From positions 124,001 through 188,000 of the forward strand of contig NZ_JAAGPD010000001.1 in NCBI RefSeq assembly GCF_017104565.1: a stretch of DNA of 64,000 nucleotides. Reading direction: 5' to 3'. The translations under genes were made by a program, and so were the position numbers. Shown here piece by piece: positions 44,830 through 53,479 of this stretch (position 1 is the first letter of the stretch; the number at the start of each line of letters is the position of its first letter). The notes beneath the pieces were generated by a model that was given only the letters and a program-made list of their open reading frames with translations, was not told the origin of the DNA and ran no database searches. Origin of the DNA: Paraburkholderia sp. Tr-20389. Lineage in GTDB: Bacteria; Pseudomonadota; Gammaproteobacteria; Burkholderiales; Burkholderiaceae.

Positions 44830-44852
44830 CGTTCGCTGCTGATGGAGAGAGG

Positions 44853-46211
44853 TTACTGTTGCAGTTCCACCCGTTTGATCTCCCTGACGATCACGAGATA
44901 GCTGAAGATGGTCACGAGCGCGTTGACGCCGACGAACGCGAGCGCGCCATTGAACGAACCCGACTGCGCAACCAGGTAGCCGATCACGATCGGCGTGACG
45001 ATACCCGCCATGTTGCCGAACATGTTGAAGATGGAGCCCGACAGGCCAATGGCTTCTTTCGGCGACGTATCCGCGACGACCGCCCATCCCAATGCGCCCA
45101 GGCCTTTGCCGAAGAACGCGAGCGACATCAGCGCGACCACGAGCCAGTCCGTGTTCACGTAGTTGCAGCCGATGATGCAGGACGACAGCAGCATGCCGCC
45201 CACGATGGGCACCTTGCGGGCGACGGTGAGCGAATGTCCGCGTCGGATGAACGCGTCCGATACGATCCCGCCGAGTACGCCGCCGAGGAACCCGCAGATG
45301 GCCGGCAGCGACGCGACGAGTCCCGCTTGCAGGATCGTCATGCCGCGTGCCTGCACGAGGTAGATCGGGAACCAGGTGAGGAAGAAGTACGTCAGCACGT
45401 TGATGCAGAACTGCGCGAGATAGACGCCGAGCAACATCCGGTTGCCCAGCAACTGGCGCATCACGGACCAGCGCGACTGGCCGGCGCGTGAAGCGGCAAC
45501 CTGAGTCTGCCGGCCGTGAATCAGACCGCCGCCCTGTTCGATGTGTTCGAGTTCGGCACGGTTGACCTTCGGATGCTGAGCGGGATTCTTCATCACCTTC
45601 AGCCACGTGAACGCGAGCAGAAAGCCCGCGACACCCATCACGATGTACACGTGATGCCAGCCGAATGCGTGAGTGAGCCACGCCATCAGCGGCGTGAAGA
45701 TGACGGCCGCGAAGTACTGCGCGGAGTTGAAGATTGCCGATGCGGTGCCGCGTTCCCTGGTCGGAAACCAGCTGGCGACAACTTTCGCGTTGGCGGGGAA
45801 GGCGGGCGCTTCTGCCGCGCCCATCACGAAGCGCAGTACGAACAATGCAGTGACGGCTGCCGCGCCGCTGCCCAGCACACCGATCGAACTCTGCAGCAAG
45901 GTGAAGAGCGACCACAGGAAGATACTCGCCGCATACACGCGACGCGCGCCGAAGCGATCGAGCAGCCAGCCCGCCGGCACCTGCGAGAGCACATAGGCCC
46001 AGCTGAACGCCGAAAAGATGTAGCCCATCCTGATCGCGTCGAAACCGAACTCGGCGCGCATCGCGGAGCCCGTGACCGACAGCGTCGCACGGTCCGCGTA
46101 GTTGAACGTCGTGATCACGAAGATCAGCAACAGGATGACGTAGCGCACGCGCGTCGGTGTCGCGACGTCTGCGGGGTTCGCAGTGCGGCTCGCAGTGCGG
46201 CTGATGGTCAT
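44853..46211 (-). CDS. MFS transporter, glucarate/galactarate (GudP-like) type
   Basis: A 452-aa, 12-helix anion:cation symporter family carrier. Features: YVILLLIFVITTFNYADRAT (first helix with the family motif), the loop-2 motif GWLLDRFGARRVYAAS, and RERGTASAIFNSAQYFAAVI. This is the ACS/GudP/ExuT style for aldarates and hexuronates. GAGGAG precedes the ATG at four bases. It follows kdgD by 93 bp on the same strand and likely imports galactarate and/or glucarate for KdgD and GarD. Its end carries a terminator. Uptake specificity is inferred from neighbours. Confidence 0.9.
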   Translation of the reverse strand: MTISRTASRTANPADVATPTRVRYVILLLIFVITTFNYADRATLSVTGSAMRAEFGFDAIRMGYIFSAFSWAYVLSQVPAGWLLDRFGARRVYAASIFLWSLFTLLQSSIGVLGSGAAAVTALFVLRFVMGAAEAPAFPANAKVVASWFPTRERGTASAIFNSAQYFAAVIFTPLMAWLTHAFGWHHVYIVMGVAGFLLAFTWLKVMKNPAQHPKVNRAELEHIEQGGGLIHGRQTQVAASRAGQSRWSVMRQLLGNRMLLGVYLAQFCINVLTYFFLTWFPIYLVQARGMTILQAGLVASLPAICGFLGGVLGGIVSDAFIRRGHSLTVARKVPIVGGMLLSSCIIGCNYVNTDWLVVALMSLAFFGKGLGALGWAVVADTSPKEAIGLSGSIFNMFGNMAGIVTPIVIGYLVAQSGSFNGALAFVGVNALVTIFSYLVIVREIKRVELQQ

Positions 46212-46304
46212 GATGTCTCCTCTTGAATGCGCGCCGGCTGGCGATGAGCGAGGCGGCCCGCCTGCCGTCAGGCGGGCCCTCGCATGTCTCCTTTCGCGAG
46301 GCGC

Positions 46305-47222
46305 TTATTGCGCGCCGAGCTTGCGGATCAGCGCGTCGAGTTGCGCGAGTTCTTCTTCCGTCAGATCGGTGAGCGGTGCGCGGACGGGACCGGCATCGCG
46401 GCCAACCAGCTTCGCGCCCGCCTTCACGATGCTCACCGCGTAGCCCGCGCGACGGTTGCGGATGGCCAGATACGGCAGGAAGAACTCGTCGATCAGGCGG
46501 CCCGTGGTGGCGTGATCGTCGGCGGCGATTGCGCGATAGAACTCCATCGCGGTCTTCGGAATGAAGTTGAACACGGCCGACGAGTACACGGGCACGCCCA
46601 GCGCCTTGTACGCCGCTGCGTAGACTTCCGCCGTCGGCAGGCCGCCGAGATACGAGAAGCGGTCGCCGAGACGGCGACGGATCGACACCATGCTTTCGAT
46701 TTCGCCCACGCCGTCCTTGAAGCCGATCAGGTTCGGACACTTGTCCGCGAGTTGTTCCAGCGTATCGGCGTTGAGCTTCGAGTTGGCGCGGTTGTAGATG
46801 ATCACGCCCATGTCGGGCACCGCTTTGCACACCTGTTCGGCGTGCTGCGCGATGCCTTCCAGCGACGCTTCCGTCAGATAGTGCGGCATCAGCAGAATGC
46901 CGTTCGCGCCGTTGCGTCGTGCTTCCTGCGCGAAGGCGATGGCAGCGCGCGTCGGGCCGCCCGCACCCGCGAGGATCGGCACCTTGCCTTTGCAGACTTC
47001 GGTCGCCGTGCGCACGACGTTCGAATACTCGCTGTGCGTGAGCGAGAAGAATTCACCCGTGCCTCCCGCGACGAACAACGCCGAGGCGCCGTAAGGCGCC
47101 AGCCATTCGAGACGCTGCGCGTAGGTGTCGGGGCGGAAATCGCCATTGGCGTCGAAGTCGGTCACGGGGAAGGACAGCAGGCCTTCGGAAACAATCTGCT
47201 TGAGTTCTTGCGGTGTCGTCAT
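46305..47222 (-). CDS. kdgD: 5-dehydro-4-deoxyglucarate dehydratase (decarboxylating)
   Basis: A 305-aa DapA/NAL-superfamily aldolase-fold enzyme that turns 5-keto-4-deoxyglucarate into 2-oxoglutarate semialdehyde with loss of water and CO2. Signature: [31 protein letters not shown], the Tyr in [10 protein letters not shown], and the Schiff-base Lys in [12 protein letters not shown]. The start [10 protein letters not shown] at 47222 matches the family; upstream in-frame ATGs at 47255 and 47297 have no ribosome sites. It is divergent from garD and shares the TTGTACGAT element region. Its product is oxidised by a dehydrogenase not in this window. Confidence 0.95.
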   Translation of the reverse strand: MTTPQELKQIVSEGLLSFPVTDFDANGDFRPDTYAQRLEWLAPYGASALFVAGGTGEFFSLTHSEYSNVVRTATEVCKGKVPILAGAGGPTRAAIAFAQEARRNGANGILLMPHYLTEASLEGIAQHAEQVCKAVPDMGVIIYNRANSKLNADTLEQLADKCPNLIGFKDGVGEIESMVSIRRRLGDRFSYLGGLPTAEVYAAAYKALGVPVYSSAVFNFIPKTAMEFYRAIAADDHATTGRLIDEFFLPYLAIRNRRAGYAVSIVKAGAKLVGRDAGPVRAPLTDLTEEELAQLDALIRKLGAQ

Positions 47223-47268
47223 GATTCGGGTGCGTCGAGTAATGTTGTTTGACATGTTGAGTGAGGTG

Positions 47269-47367
47269 ATCGTACAAGTGCGACGCGGCCAAATCAAACA
47301 AAATCAGCATTTTTCTGTGGATTTGAGGGTTTACGCGTAGCCGTAAAAGCGTTAAATGTTGTACGAT
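47269..47367. promoter_or_regulatory. Inverted TTGTACGAT pair between kdgD and garD
   Basis: ATCGTACAA (47269-47277) and its exact reverse complement TTGTACGAT (47359-47367) lie 89-90 bp apart in the divergent gap. Each half is an imperfect palindrome about GTAC. The right copy falls just after a plausible garD -10 box, so a bound regulator could repress; a loop between sites is possible. No dedicated regulator gene is adjacent. Confidence 0.5.
47330..47357 (+). promoter_or_regulatory. Possible sigma-70 promoter of garD
   Basis: TTTACG (47330-47335), 16 bases, TTAAAT (47352-47357). Both boxes match the sigma-70 consensus at 4 of 6. The predicted start near 47364 lies inside the TTGTACGAT site. 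Confidence 0.35.
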
Positions 47368-47422
47368 GACGCCTAAGTTGTTTGACGAAATTGCAGGCTT
47401 TAAGCCGATCGAGTTGAAGGCA

Positions 47423-49015
47423 ATGAAACAATCTCCGCTTTACATTCGCGTACACCCCGAAGACAACGTCGCGATCGTCGTCAACGACGGCGGTCTGGAC
47501 ACGGGCGCCGTGTTCCCCGACGGCCTGACTTTGTGCGAGCGCGTGCCGCAAGGGCACAAGGTCGCGCTGCAGGATCTGGCCGAAGGCGATGCTGTCGTGC
47601 GCTACAACGTGGTCATCGGGTATGCGCTGAAGGCGCTGCCGAAGGGCAGCTGGGTGAACGAGCACGTGATCCGCATGCCGACGCCGCCGGCGCTCGACGA
47701 CCTGCCCATCGCGACGATCAAGGCGCCCGACATGGCGCCGCTCGACGGCTATACGTTCGAGGGTTATCGCAATGCGGACGGCTCGGTCGGCACGCGCAAC
47801 ATCCTCGCGATCACGACCACCGTGCAGTGCGTAGCCGACGTGGTTCAGCACGCGGTGACGCGCATCAAGGCCGAGTTGTTGCCGAAGTATCCGAATGTCG
47901 ACGACGTCGTGAGCCTCGGACACACGTACGGATGCGGCGTCGCGATCGACGCGCCCGATGCGATGGTGCCCATTCGCACAGTGCGCAACATCAGCCTGAA
48001 TCCGAACTTCGGCGGCGAGGTGATGATGGTGAGCCTCGGCTGCGAGAAGCTGCAACCCGAGCGCCTGATGCCGCCGGGCACGATCCCGATCGCCACGGCG
48101 ACGAATACGGAAGACGTCGCGGATATCGGCGATCTCTCCGCGAAGGCGGGCAACGGCGAGGTCGTGACCTTGCAGGACGATTCGCACGTCGGCTTTCAGG
48201 CGATGATCGAATCGATCATGAAGATGGCGGAAGGGCATCTGAAGCGGCTCGATGCGCGGCGTCGCGAGACCTGTCCCGCATCCGATCTCGTGATCGGCGT
48301 TCAATGCGGAGGCAGCGACGCCTTCTCCGGACTCACGGCGAATCCTGCCGTCGGCTTCGCAACGGACCTGCTGGTGCGCGCGGGCGCAACCGTGATGTTT
48401 TCGGAAACGACGGAAGTGCGCGACGGCGTCGGCCAGCTCACGGCGCGCGCGGCCAATGCCGATGTCGCGGCGGCCATCATCCGCGAAATGGAGTGGTACG
48501 ACAGTTACCTCAAGCGCGGCGGCGCGGACCGCAGCGCCAACACGACGCCCGGCAACAAGAAAGGCGGCTTGTCGAACATCGTCGAAAAGGCGATGGGCTC
48601 GATCATCAAGTCGGGCAATTCGCCGATCTCCGGCGTGCTCTCGCCGGGCGAGAAAGCTAAGCAAAAGGGCTTGATTTACGCGGCAACGCCTGCCAGCGAT
48701 TTCATCTGCGGCACGCTGCAGGTGGCGGCGGGGATCAATCTGCACGTGTTCACGACGGGCCGCGGCACGCCGTATAGCCTCGCGGAAGTGCCCGTCATCA
48801 AGCTCGCGACGCGCACGGACCTCGCGCGCCGCTGGTTCGACCTGATCGACGTGAACGCGGGCACGATCGCAACCGGCGAAGCAACGATCGAGGATGTGGG
48901 CTGGGAGCTGTTCCGCCTGATGCTCGAAGTCGCGAGCGGACGCAAAAAGACCTGCGCCGAAGCGCTCAAACTGCACAACGCGCTCGTGCTCTTCAATCCG
49001 GCGCCCGTGACCTGA
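47423..49015 (+). CDS. garD: Galactarate dehydratase
   Basis: A 530-aa UxaA/GarD-family dehydratase that converts galactarate (mucate) to 5-keto-4-deoxyglucarate. An N-terminal SAF domain (about 1-80: [19 protein letters not shown]) is followed by the dehydratase body with [45 protein letters not shown] (substrate and metal region) and the late [18 protein letters not shown]. The start at 47423 (MKQSPLYIR) gives a length close to E. coli GarD (523 aa); an earlier ATG at 47366 sits inside the operator and is less likely. Product goes to KdgD. Name chosen over altronate dehydratase because of the SAF domain and length. Confidence 0.95.
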   Translation: MKQSPLYIRVHPEDNVAIVVNDGGLDTGAVFPDGLTLCERVPQGHKVALQDLAEGDAVVRYNVVIGYALKALPKGSWVNEHVIRMPTPPALDDLPIATIKAPDMAPLDGYTFEGYRNADGSVGTRNILAITTTVQCVADVVQHAVTRIKAELLPKYPNVDDVVSLGHTYGCGVAIDAPDAMVPIRTVRNISLNPNFGGEVMMVSLGCEKLQPERLMPPGTIPIATATNTEDVADIGDLSAKAGNGEVVTLQDDSHVGFQAMIESIMKMAEGHLKRLDARRRETCPASDLVIGVQCGGSDAFSGLTANPAVGFATDLLVRAGATVMFSETTEVRDGVGQLTARAANADVAAAIIREMEWYDSYLKRGGADRSANTTPGNKKGGLSNIVEKAMGSIIKSGNSPISGVLSPGEKAKQKGLIYAATPASDFICGTLQVAAGINLHVFTTGRGTPYSLAEVPVIKLATRTDLARRWFDLIDVNAGTIATGEATIEDVGWELFRLMLEVASGRKKTCAEALKLHNALVLFNPAPVT

Positions 49016-49078
49016 GCGGATGTGTTTCGACGCAGGCAATCCGAAGAATGCAGTGAAACTTCAACATCGACGACAACA

Positions 49079-50191
49079 ATGACAAGCAAAGACAAGTTCG
49101 GGAAACGCGCTCTTCGGATCGTGACGGGTGCCGTATTCGGGGTGATGGCATCGGTGGCGGCTCATGCATCGACTTATGTGTATGTGTCGAACGCGGACAG
49201 CAAGGATATTTCCGTGCTCGCACTCGATCAGACCAACGGCAAGCTGACGTCGGTCGAAACGGTGCCCGTCGACGGTGCGGTGATGCCGATGGCGATGTCG
49301 CCGGACCATCGTCGTCTGTATGCGGCGCTGCGCTCCACGCCGTATCGCGTGGTGAGCTTCGCGATCAATCCGCTCGATGGCCGTCTGATCGAACTGGGCA
49401 GGGCGCCGCTCGCCGACAGCATGGCCTATGTGTCGACGGATGCGACGGGGCGCTATCTGTTTTCCGCGTCGTATGGCGGGAACCTGCTCGCGGTCAACGC
49501 GATCGGCGCGGATGGCGTTGCGAAGGACGTGCAGCAGACCATCAAGACGGGACCGATGGCCCATGCGATCCGTACCTCCGGCGACAACCGTTACGCCTTT
49601 GCATCGGTGCTCGGCTCGGATGCCTGGCTGCGCCTGAAGTTCGATGCCTCGACGGGACAACTGACGGAAGACAGCGCGCCCGCGTACAAGCTGCCCGAAA
49701 AGTCGGGGCCGCGTCATTTCGTGTTTTCGCGCGATCAACGGTTCGTGTATCTGATCGATGAACTCGACGGCAAGCTGCACGTGCTGTCGTTCAATCGCGC
49801 GACGGATACCGTCACGCCGATCCAGACGGTGTCGATTCTGCCGCCGGCGTTTTCGGGCGACAAACCGTGGGGTGCTGATGTGCATCTGACGCCGGACGGG
49901 CGCTTCCTGTACGCATCGGAACGCACGTCGAGCACGTTGGCGTCGTACAAGGTCGACCCGGTTACGGGCAAGCTGAAACGGCTCGGCACGTATCCGACGG
50001 AAAAGCAGCCGCGCGGTTTCAATATCGATCCGACGGGGCAATATCTGTTCGCCGTCGGTCAGTTGTCTCCCACGATGAGCGTGTACCGCATCGACGCGAA
50101 GACCGGCGACCTTGGCGAGATCGGCAAGTACCCGGTAGGCAAGGGCGCCAACTGGGTCGAAGTGGTGGGCTTCGACGGATCGAATCAGTAA
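49079..50191 (+). CDS. Exported seven-bladed beta-propeller lactonase (COG2706 type)
   Basis: A 370-aa protein with a signal peptide (IVTGAVFGVMASVAAHA, cleavage near HAST) and a 6-phosphogluconolactonase-like propeller: TYVYVSNADSKDISVLALDQ, SPDHRRLYAALRS, DATGRYLFSASYGG, KSGPRHFVFSRDQRFVYLID (in part) and PRGFNIDPTGQYLFAVGQ repeats. It begins 63 bp after garD, so it probably hydrolyses aldaro-lactones (galactaro- or glucaro-lactone) in the periplasm before uptake. COG2706 lactonases with this role (UxuL type) are known to me, but the exported form here is a difference worth noting. Exact substrate unproven. Confidence 0.88.
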   Translation: MTSKDKFGKRALRIVTGAVFGVMASVAAHASTYVYVSNADSKDISVLALDQTNGKLTSVETVPVDGAVMPMAMSPDHRRLYAALRSTPYRVVSFAINPLDGRLIELGRAPLADSMAYVSTDATGRYLFSASYGGNLLAVNAIGADGVAKDVQQTIKTGPMAHAIRTSGDNRYAFASVLGSDAWLRLKFDASTGQLTEDSAPAYKLPEKSGPRHFVFSRDQRFVYLIDELDGKLHVLSFNRATDTVTPIQTVSILPPAFSGDKPWGADVHLTPDGRFLYASERTSSTLASYKVDPVTGKLKRLGTYPTEKQPRGFNIDPTGQYLFAVGQLSPTMSVYRIDAKTGDLGEIGKYPVGKGANWVEVVGFDGSNQ

Positions 50192-50204
50192 TTCGAGGCT
50201 CGTT

Positions 50205-50234
50205 GCTATTGCGCGAGGTGCCTCGCGCAATAGC
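50205..50234. terminator. Long perfect hairpin between convergent genes
   Basis: GCTATTGCGCGAGG (50205-50218) and CCTCGCGCAATAGC (50221-50234) are exact inverted copies with a 2-bp centre. It lies 14 bp after the lactonase stop and 36 bp from the HxlR stop on the other strand. No T run is present; a bidirectional terminator or REP-like element is possible. Confidence 0.6.
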
Positions 50235-50269
50235 GTCTGATTGCAGACCCAGCAGCCGTTTGCACTATC

Positions 50270-50689
50270 TCAGACGGCTTGTTCAACAGCGTCCGCACGG
50301 CGTCGGCGGGTTCCCGCTGTCTTCGGCGCCGTCTTCTCCTTCTCCTCCCCGACCGCCTTCTCCCGGCGCGTCTGCCAGGACTCACCCCATTCACGCAAGC
50401 CAATCAGTACCGGCTCGAGCGTTTTGCCGAGCGGCGTCAACTCGTATTCGACCTTTGGCGGCACTTGCGGATACACGTGGCGCGTCACGATGCCATCCGC
50501 TTCCAGTTCACGCAGTTGCAGCGTCAACATGCGTTGTGTCGTGTTCGGCATCAGCCGCGTCAGTTCCATGAAGCGCTTTTTCTCGTTCAGCAGATGGAAC
50601 AGGATCACCGGCTTCCACAAGCCGCCGATGACGGACAGTGTGACCTCGACAGCGCAGCCGCTCTTGCTGTCCAGACGTTTGGGGCGCAT
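50270..50689 (-). CDS. HxlR-family transcriptional regulator
   Basis: A 139-aa winged-helix regulator: CAVEVTLSVIGGLWKPVILF (HxlR signature, with the Cys near the N terminus that redox-sensing members use), RFMELTRLMPNTTQRMLTLQ (recognition), LRELEADGIVTRHVYPQVPP and KVEYELTPLGKTLEPVL. The C-terminal tail is Lys/Arg/Glu-rich. It is divergent from an alcohol-dehydrogenase-like gene, a common pair in which the regulator responds to reactive aldehydes, quinones or electrophiles. The specific signal is not evident. Confidence 0.92.
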   Translation of the reverse strand: MRPKRLDSKSGCAVEVTLSVIGGLWKPVILFHLLNEKKRFMELTRLMPNTTQRMLTLQLRELEADGIVTRHVYPQVPPKVEYELTPLGKTLEPVLIGLREWGESWQTRREKAVGEEKEKTAPKTAGTRRRRADAVEQAV

Positions 50690-50714
50690 GGCTTTTATAC
50701 CTACATAATTGATA

Positions 50715-50734
50715 GTACCGGCTTTAATTGTACC
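50715..50734. promoter_or_regulatory. Candidate HxlR operator, GTACC direct repeat
   Basis: GTACC occurs at 50715-50719 and 50730-50734, 15 bp apart, each preceded by AATTG-like sequence, 26-45 bp before the HxlR start codon in the gap shared with the dehydrogenase. Proximity and repetition suggest an operator; there is no direct proof. Confidence 0.35.
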
Positions 50735-50888
50735 TTCTTGCGGCTATCGAGGTACGACGGGACAATCACGCTGTGGTCGCGGGCCTTCCGCGACCTCGCG
50801 CGCCGTCACATGGGCGCGATTGCCATTTCGATGCCGATGCGAACTCACCGTTCGTGCGTGCATCAATCGACCATCAGGAGTTGCTTCG

Positions 50889-51896
50889 ATGAAAGCCATC
50901 ACATTGCGCCGCCCCGGCGGACTGGACCATCTCGAACGCGTGGAACTCGCCGATCCGGGCGCCCCGGCGCCGGGAGAAATCCGCGTACGCATTCACGCGA
51001 GTTCGCTCAACTTCCATGACCTGGGCGTCGTCACCGGCCGCCTGCCCGCGGATGACAAGCGCATTCCGATGTCGGATGGCGCAGGCGTCGTCGAAGCGGT
51101 CGGCGATGGTGTCACCGAATTCGCCGTCGGCGATTCCGTCGTTTCCACGTTCTTTCCGAACTGGCTCGACGGCGGTCCGATGCTCGACGATTTTTCGACC
51201 ACACCGGGCGATGGCGTCGATGGTTACGCTCGCGAAATCGTCGTGCGTCCGGCGCAATGGTTCACGCACGCGCCGCGCGGCTACAGCCATGCGGAAGCGG
51301 CGACCTTGACCACGGCGGGCCTGACGGCGTGGCGCGCGCTGGTCGTCGACTATTCGCTGAAGGCGGGCGACAGCGTGCTCGTGCAGGGCACGGGCGGCGT
51401 GTCGATCTTCGCGCTGCAGTTCGCGAAGCAGATGGGCGCGACAGTGATCGCGACTTCGTCATCCGACGAAAAGCTGGAAAAAGCCCGCGCGCTCGGCGCC
51501 GATCATCTGATCAACTACAAGCGCGATACCGACTGGGCGTCGAAAGTACTCGAATTCACGAATGGGCGCGGCGTCGACAACGTCGTGGAAGTGGGCGGAC
51601 CGGACACGCTGGGTCAATCGATACGCGCGTGCCGGATCGGCGGCCATATCGCGCTGATCGGCGTGTTGACGGGCATCGCCGGGCAGGTGCCGACGGTCGA
51701 TCTGATGCGTCGCCAGCAGAAGCTTCAGGGGTTGATCGTCGGCAGCCGCAGGCACCAGAGCGACATGATCCGCGCGATCGACGTAAACGGAATGAAGCCC
51801 GTGATCGACAGCACGTATCCGCTCGACGAGATTGCCGATGCCTTCCGCCATCAGGCAGCCGGCAAGCATTTCGGCAAGGTTTGTCTGTCGATTTAA
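50889..51896 (+). CDS. MDR-family alcohol dehydrogenase / quinone-oxidoreductase-like
   Basis: A 335-aa NAD(P)-dependent oxidoreductase of the medium-chain reductase superfamily. GroES-like domain: ITLRRPGGLDHLERVEL, HASSLNFHDLGVVTG and MSDGAGVVEAVGDGV. Rossmann domain: LVQGTGGVSIFALQFAKQMG (GTGGVS cofactor loop), GADHLINYKRD. No Cys/His zinc site is seen. AGGAG precedes the ATG at eight bases. It is divergent from the HxlR regulator across 199 bp and is probably induced by the electrophile that regulator senses. Substrate unknown. Confidence 0.9.
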   Translation: MKAITLRRPGGLDHLERVELADPGAPAPGEIRVRIHASSLNFHDLGVVTGRLPADDKRIPMSDGAGVVEAVGDGVTEFAVGDSVVSTFFPNWLDGGPMLDDFSTTPGDGVDGYAREIVVRPAQWFTHAPRGYSHAEAATLTTAGLTAWRALVVDYSLKAGDSVLVQGTGGVSIFALQFAKQMGATVIATSSSDEKLEKARALGADHLINYKRDTDWASKVLEFTNGRGVDNVVEVGGPDTLGQSIRACRIGGHIALIGVLTGIAGQVPTVDLMRRQQKLQGLIVGSRRHQSDMIRAIDVNGMKPVIDSTYPLDEIADAFRHQAAGKHFGKVCLSI

Positions 51897-52019
51897 AAGA
51901 GGGCGGCGCACGTGCTCATGCGTCGCGAGACCTCTAAAGTTTTCCGGATCAGCGCCGAAGAAGTAGCCGTGGTCGTCCACTAACACGCGCAGCGCATCTC
52001 TCTACGGCACTGATCCAGA

Positions 52020-52232
52020 ATGAACACGAACAACTGTCGGCAAACAGCCGTCAACGGGTACGCGGCGCAACCGGTGCAGGACGGGCGAGCGAGAGCCCGC
52101 AGCGTTCCGCGCGACCAGCCGTCGACCACCGTCGAGCAAATCAAGGAAACGGCCGGCGTTGTGCTGGCGGCCGTGTTCACCATCATCGCGGGAGCCGGAA
52201 CCGTCCTTCAGCTCGTCGCGTTCTTACGTTGA
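52020..52232 (+). CDS. Hypothetical 70-aa protein with one C-terminal membrane helix
   Basis: A small frame whose C-terminal half is a clear transmembrane helix (AGVVLAAVFTIIAGAGTVLQ) after a polar, Arg-rich N terminus. No good ribosome site precedes the ATG, and no family was recognised. It lies alone between the dehydrogenase and the creatinine cluster. It may be a tail-anchored small protein or a chance frame. Confidence 0.35.
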   Translation: MNTNNCRQTAVNGYAAQPVQDGRARARSVPRDQPSTTVEQIKETAGVVLAAVFTIIAGAGTVLQLVAFLR

Positions 52233-52291
52233 TCCCTGAGCGGCAGCCGAATGAAGTGACGCTATGATGCCGGTTTCAATCATCGCTTCCG

Positions 52292-53317
52292 ATGCGGCCG
52301 GTCATGTCGTCAACTCCTGAGCCACCTCTCCAGAGCCGTATCGATGCGGGCGTGCATGATCTGCGCGTCACGCGATACGGCTTCCTGCTGCTCGACAACT
52401 TTTCGCTGATCGCGCTAGGCACCGCGGTGGATCCGCTGCGTATCGCGAACATGCTGGTCGAACGCAAGGTTTACGACTATCAGCTGATCGGCGCCAGCAA
52501 CGAGTTCGTGTGTTCGAGCGACGGCATCCGCGTGATGCCCGACACGTCGATGGCTGACGCAGGGAAATTCGACGCCGTGTTCGTCGTCGGTCCCAATCCG
52601 ATTCCACGCAAGGGCATCGGCGCGGTGCTCGACTGGCTGCGTTATCACGCGCGCAGCGGCACCGCGCTCGGCGGACTCGATACGGGCAGCTACTTTCTCG
52701 CGCGAGCGGGCCTTCTGAACGGCTATCGATGCACGATTCACTGGGAAGACCAGGACGTGCTGCTGGAGCAATTCCCCAAACTCACCGTCTCCAACCGCCT
52801 GTATGAGGTCGACCGCGACCGCTACACGTGCAGTGGAGGCGTTGCGCCGCTCGATCTGATGGTGCATCTGCTCGGCATGCCGCCCGGCAGCCATTCGCTG
52901 GCGGCGCGCGTGCTCGAACTGCTGGTCGCCGAGCGGCGCAGTCACGAGCAGCGTCAGGTCACGTCGCTGCGGCAGTACATCGGCGCCGAGCACGCGAAAC
53001 TGGACGAAGCGCTGCAGGTCATGGAAAGCAACGTCGAGGAAACGCTGTCGGTCGCGGAGATCGCGACGTTTCTCGACGTCTCGCAACGGCAGCTCGAACG
53101 ATGGTTCCAGGAGCGGCTCGGCAAGACGCCGGCGCAGGCGTACCTGGAAATCCGTCTGCTGCGCGCGCGGCAACTGCTCTACAGAACGGCCAAACCGCTC
53201 GAAGAGGTCTGCGCCCGCACCGGCTTCACATCGCTGACGCATTTCTCGACCCGCTACAAGGCGCAGTTTCATATCTCTCCGATAGCCGATCGCAGGCGCT
53301 ATCAGAAGGCGCTGTAA
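52292..53317 (+). CDS. GlxA-family (DJ-1/PfpI plus AraC) transcriptional regulator
   Basis: A 341-aa regulator with an amidotransferase-like, catalytically inactive DJ-1 sensor (about 20-195: YGFLLLDNFSLIALGTAVDP, FDAVFVVGPN, LDTGSYFLARAGLL, where Thr-Gly-Ser replaces the nucleophile Cys) and a C-terminal AraC domain (about 235-335: LSVAEIATFLDVSQRQLERW, RTGFTSLTHFSTRYKAQF). This is the GbdR/CdhR/SouR type that controls choline, carnitine and sarcosine genes. It precedes the creatinase gene by 162 bp and probably activates it via the TGTCG repeats. The start is uncertain: 52292 or 52304, neither with a ribosome site. Confidence 0.9.
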   Translation: MRPVMSSTPEPPLQSRIDAGVHDLRVTRYGFLLLDNFSLIALGTAVDPLRIANMLVERKVYDYQLIGASNEFVCSSDGIRVMPDTSMADAGKFDAVFVVGPNPIPRKGIGAVLDWLRYHARSGTALGGLDTGSYFLARAGLLNGYRCTIHWEDQDVLLEQFPKLTVSNRLYEVDRDRYTCSGGVAPLDLMVHLLGMPPGSHSLAARVLELLVAERRSHEQRQVTSLRQYIGAEHAKLDEALQVMESNVEETLSVAEIATFLDVSQRQLERWFQERLGKTPAQAYLEIRLLRARQLLYRTAKPLEEVCARTGFTSLTHFSTRYKAQFHISPIADRRRYQKAL

Positions 53318-53366
53318 ACACCCCACAGCAAGCAGGCACGCGTGAATGCGGCAAGGATCGTGGTTA

Positions 53367-53400
53367 ACCCTCGATGTCGAAAACGAAAACTCCAGTGTCG
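53367..53400. promoter_or_regulatory. Candidate activator site A upstream of creatinase
   Basis: Block ACCCTCGATGTCGAAAAC (53367-53384) contains TGTCG (53375-53379), which repeats at 53396-53400 with a 21-bp period (TGTCG-N16-TGTCG). The second copy lies 80 bp before the creatinase ATG. The same block, repeat and distance occur before the MHS transporter gene (58489-58522). Confidence 0.75.
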
Positions 53401-53479
53401 CATCGAGAAATATTCGAAAGCGGCAGAACCCTAACATGAGGCTCACTTCAACTGGATTTTTCACCGAGGAGTCGAGCAC

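Larger units (their letters stand above)
44514..44852. other. AT-rich regulatory gap with stacked palindromes
   Basis: 339 bp without a gene. It contains TAAATTA-TTAT-TAATTTA (44551-44568), GCGCATGG/CCATGCGC (44571-44598), the perfect 14-bp palindrome TAATAATATTATTA (44657-44670) and a terminator (44803-44829). AT-rich symmetry in GC-rich DNA marks a likely control region for the lipoprotein gene, possibly bound by a silencer. Confidence 0.5.
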
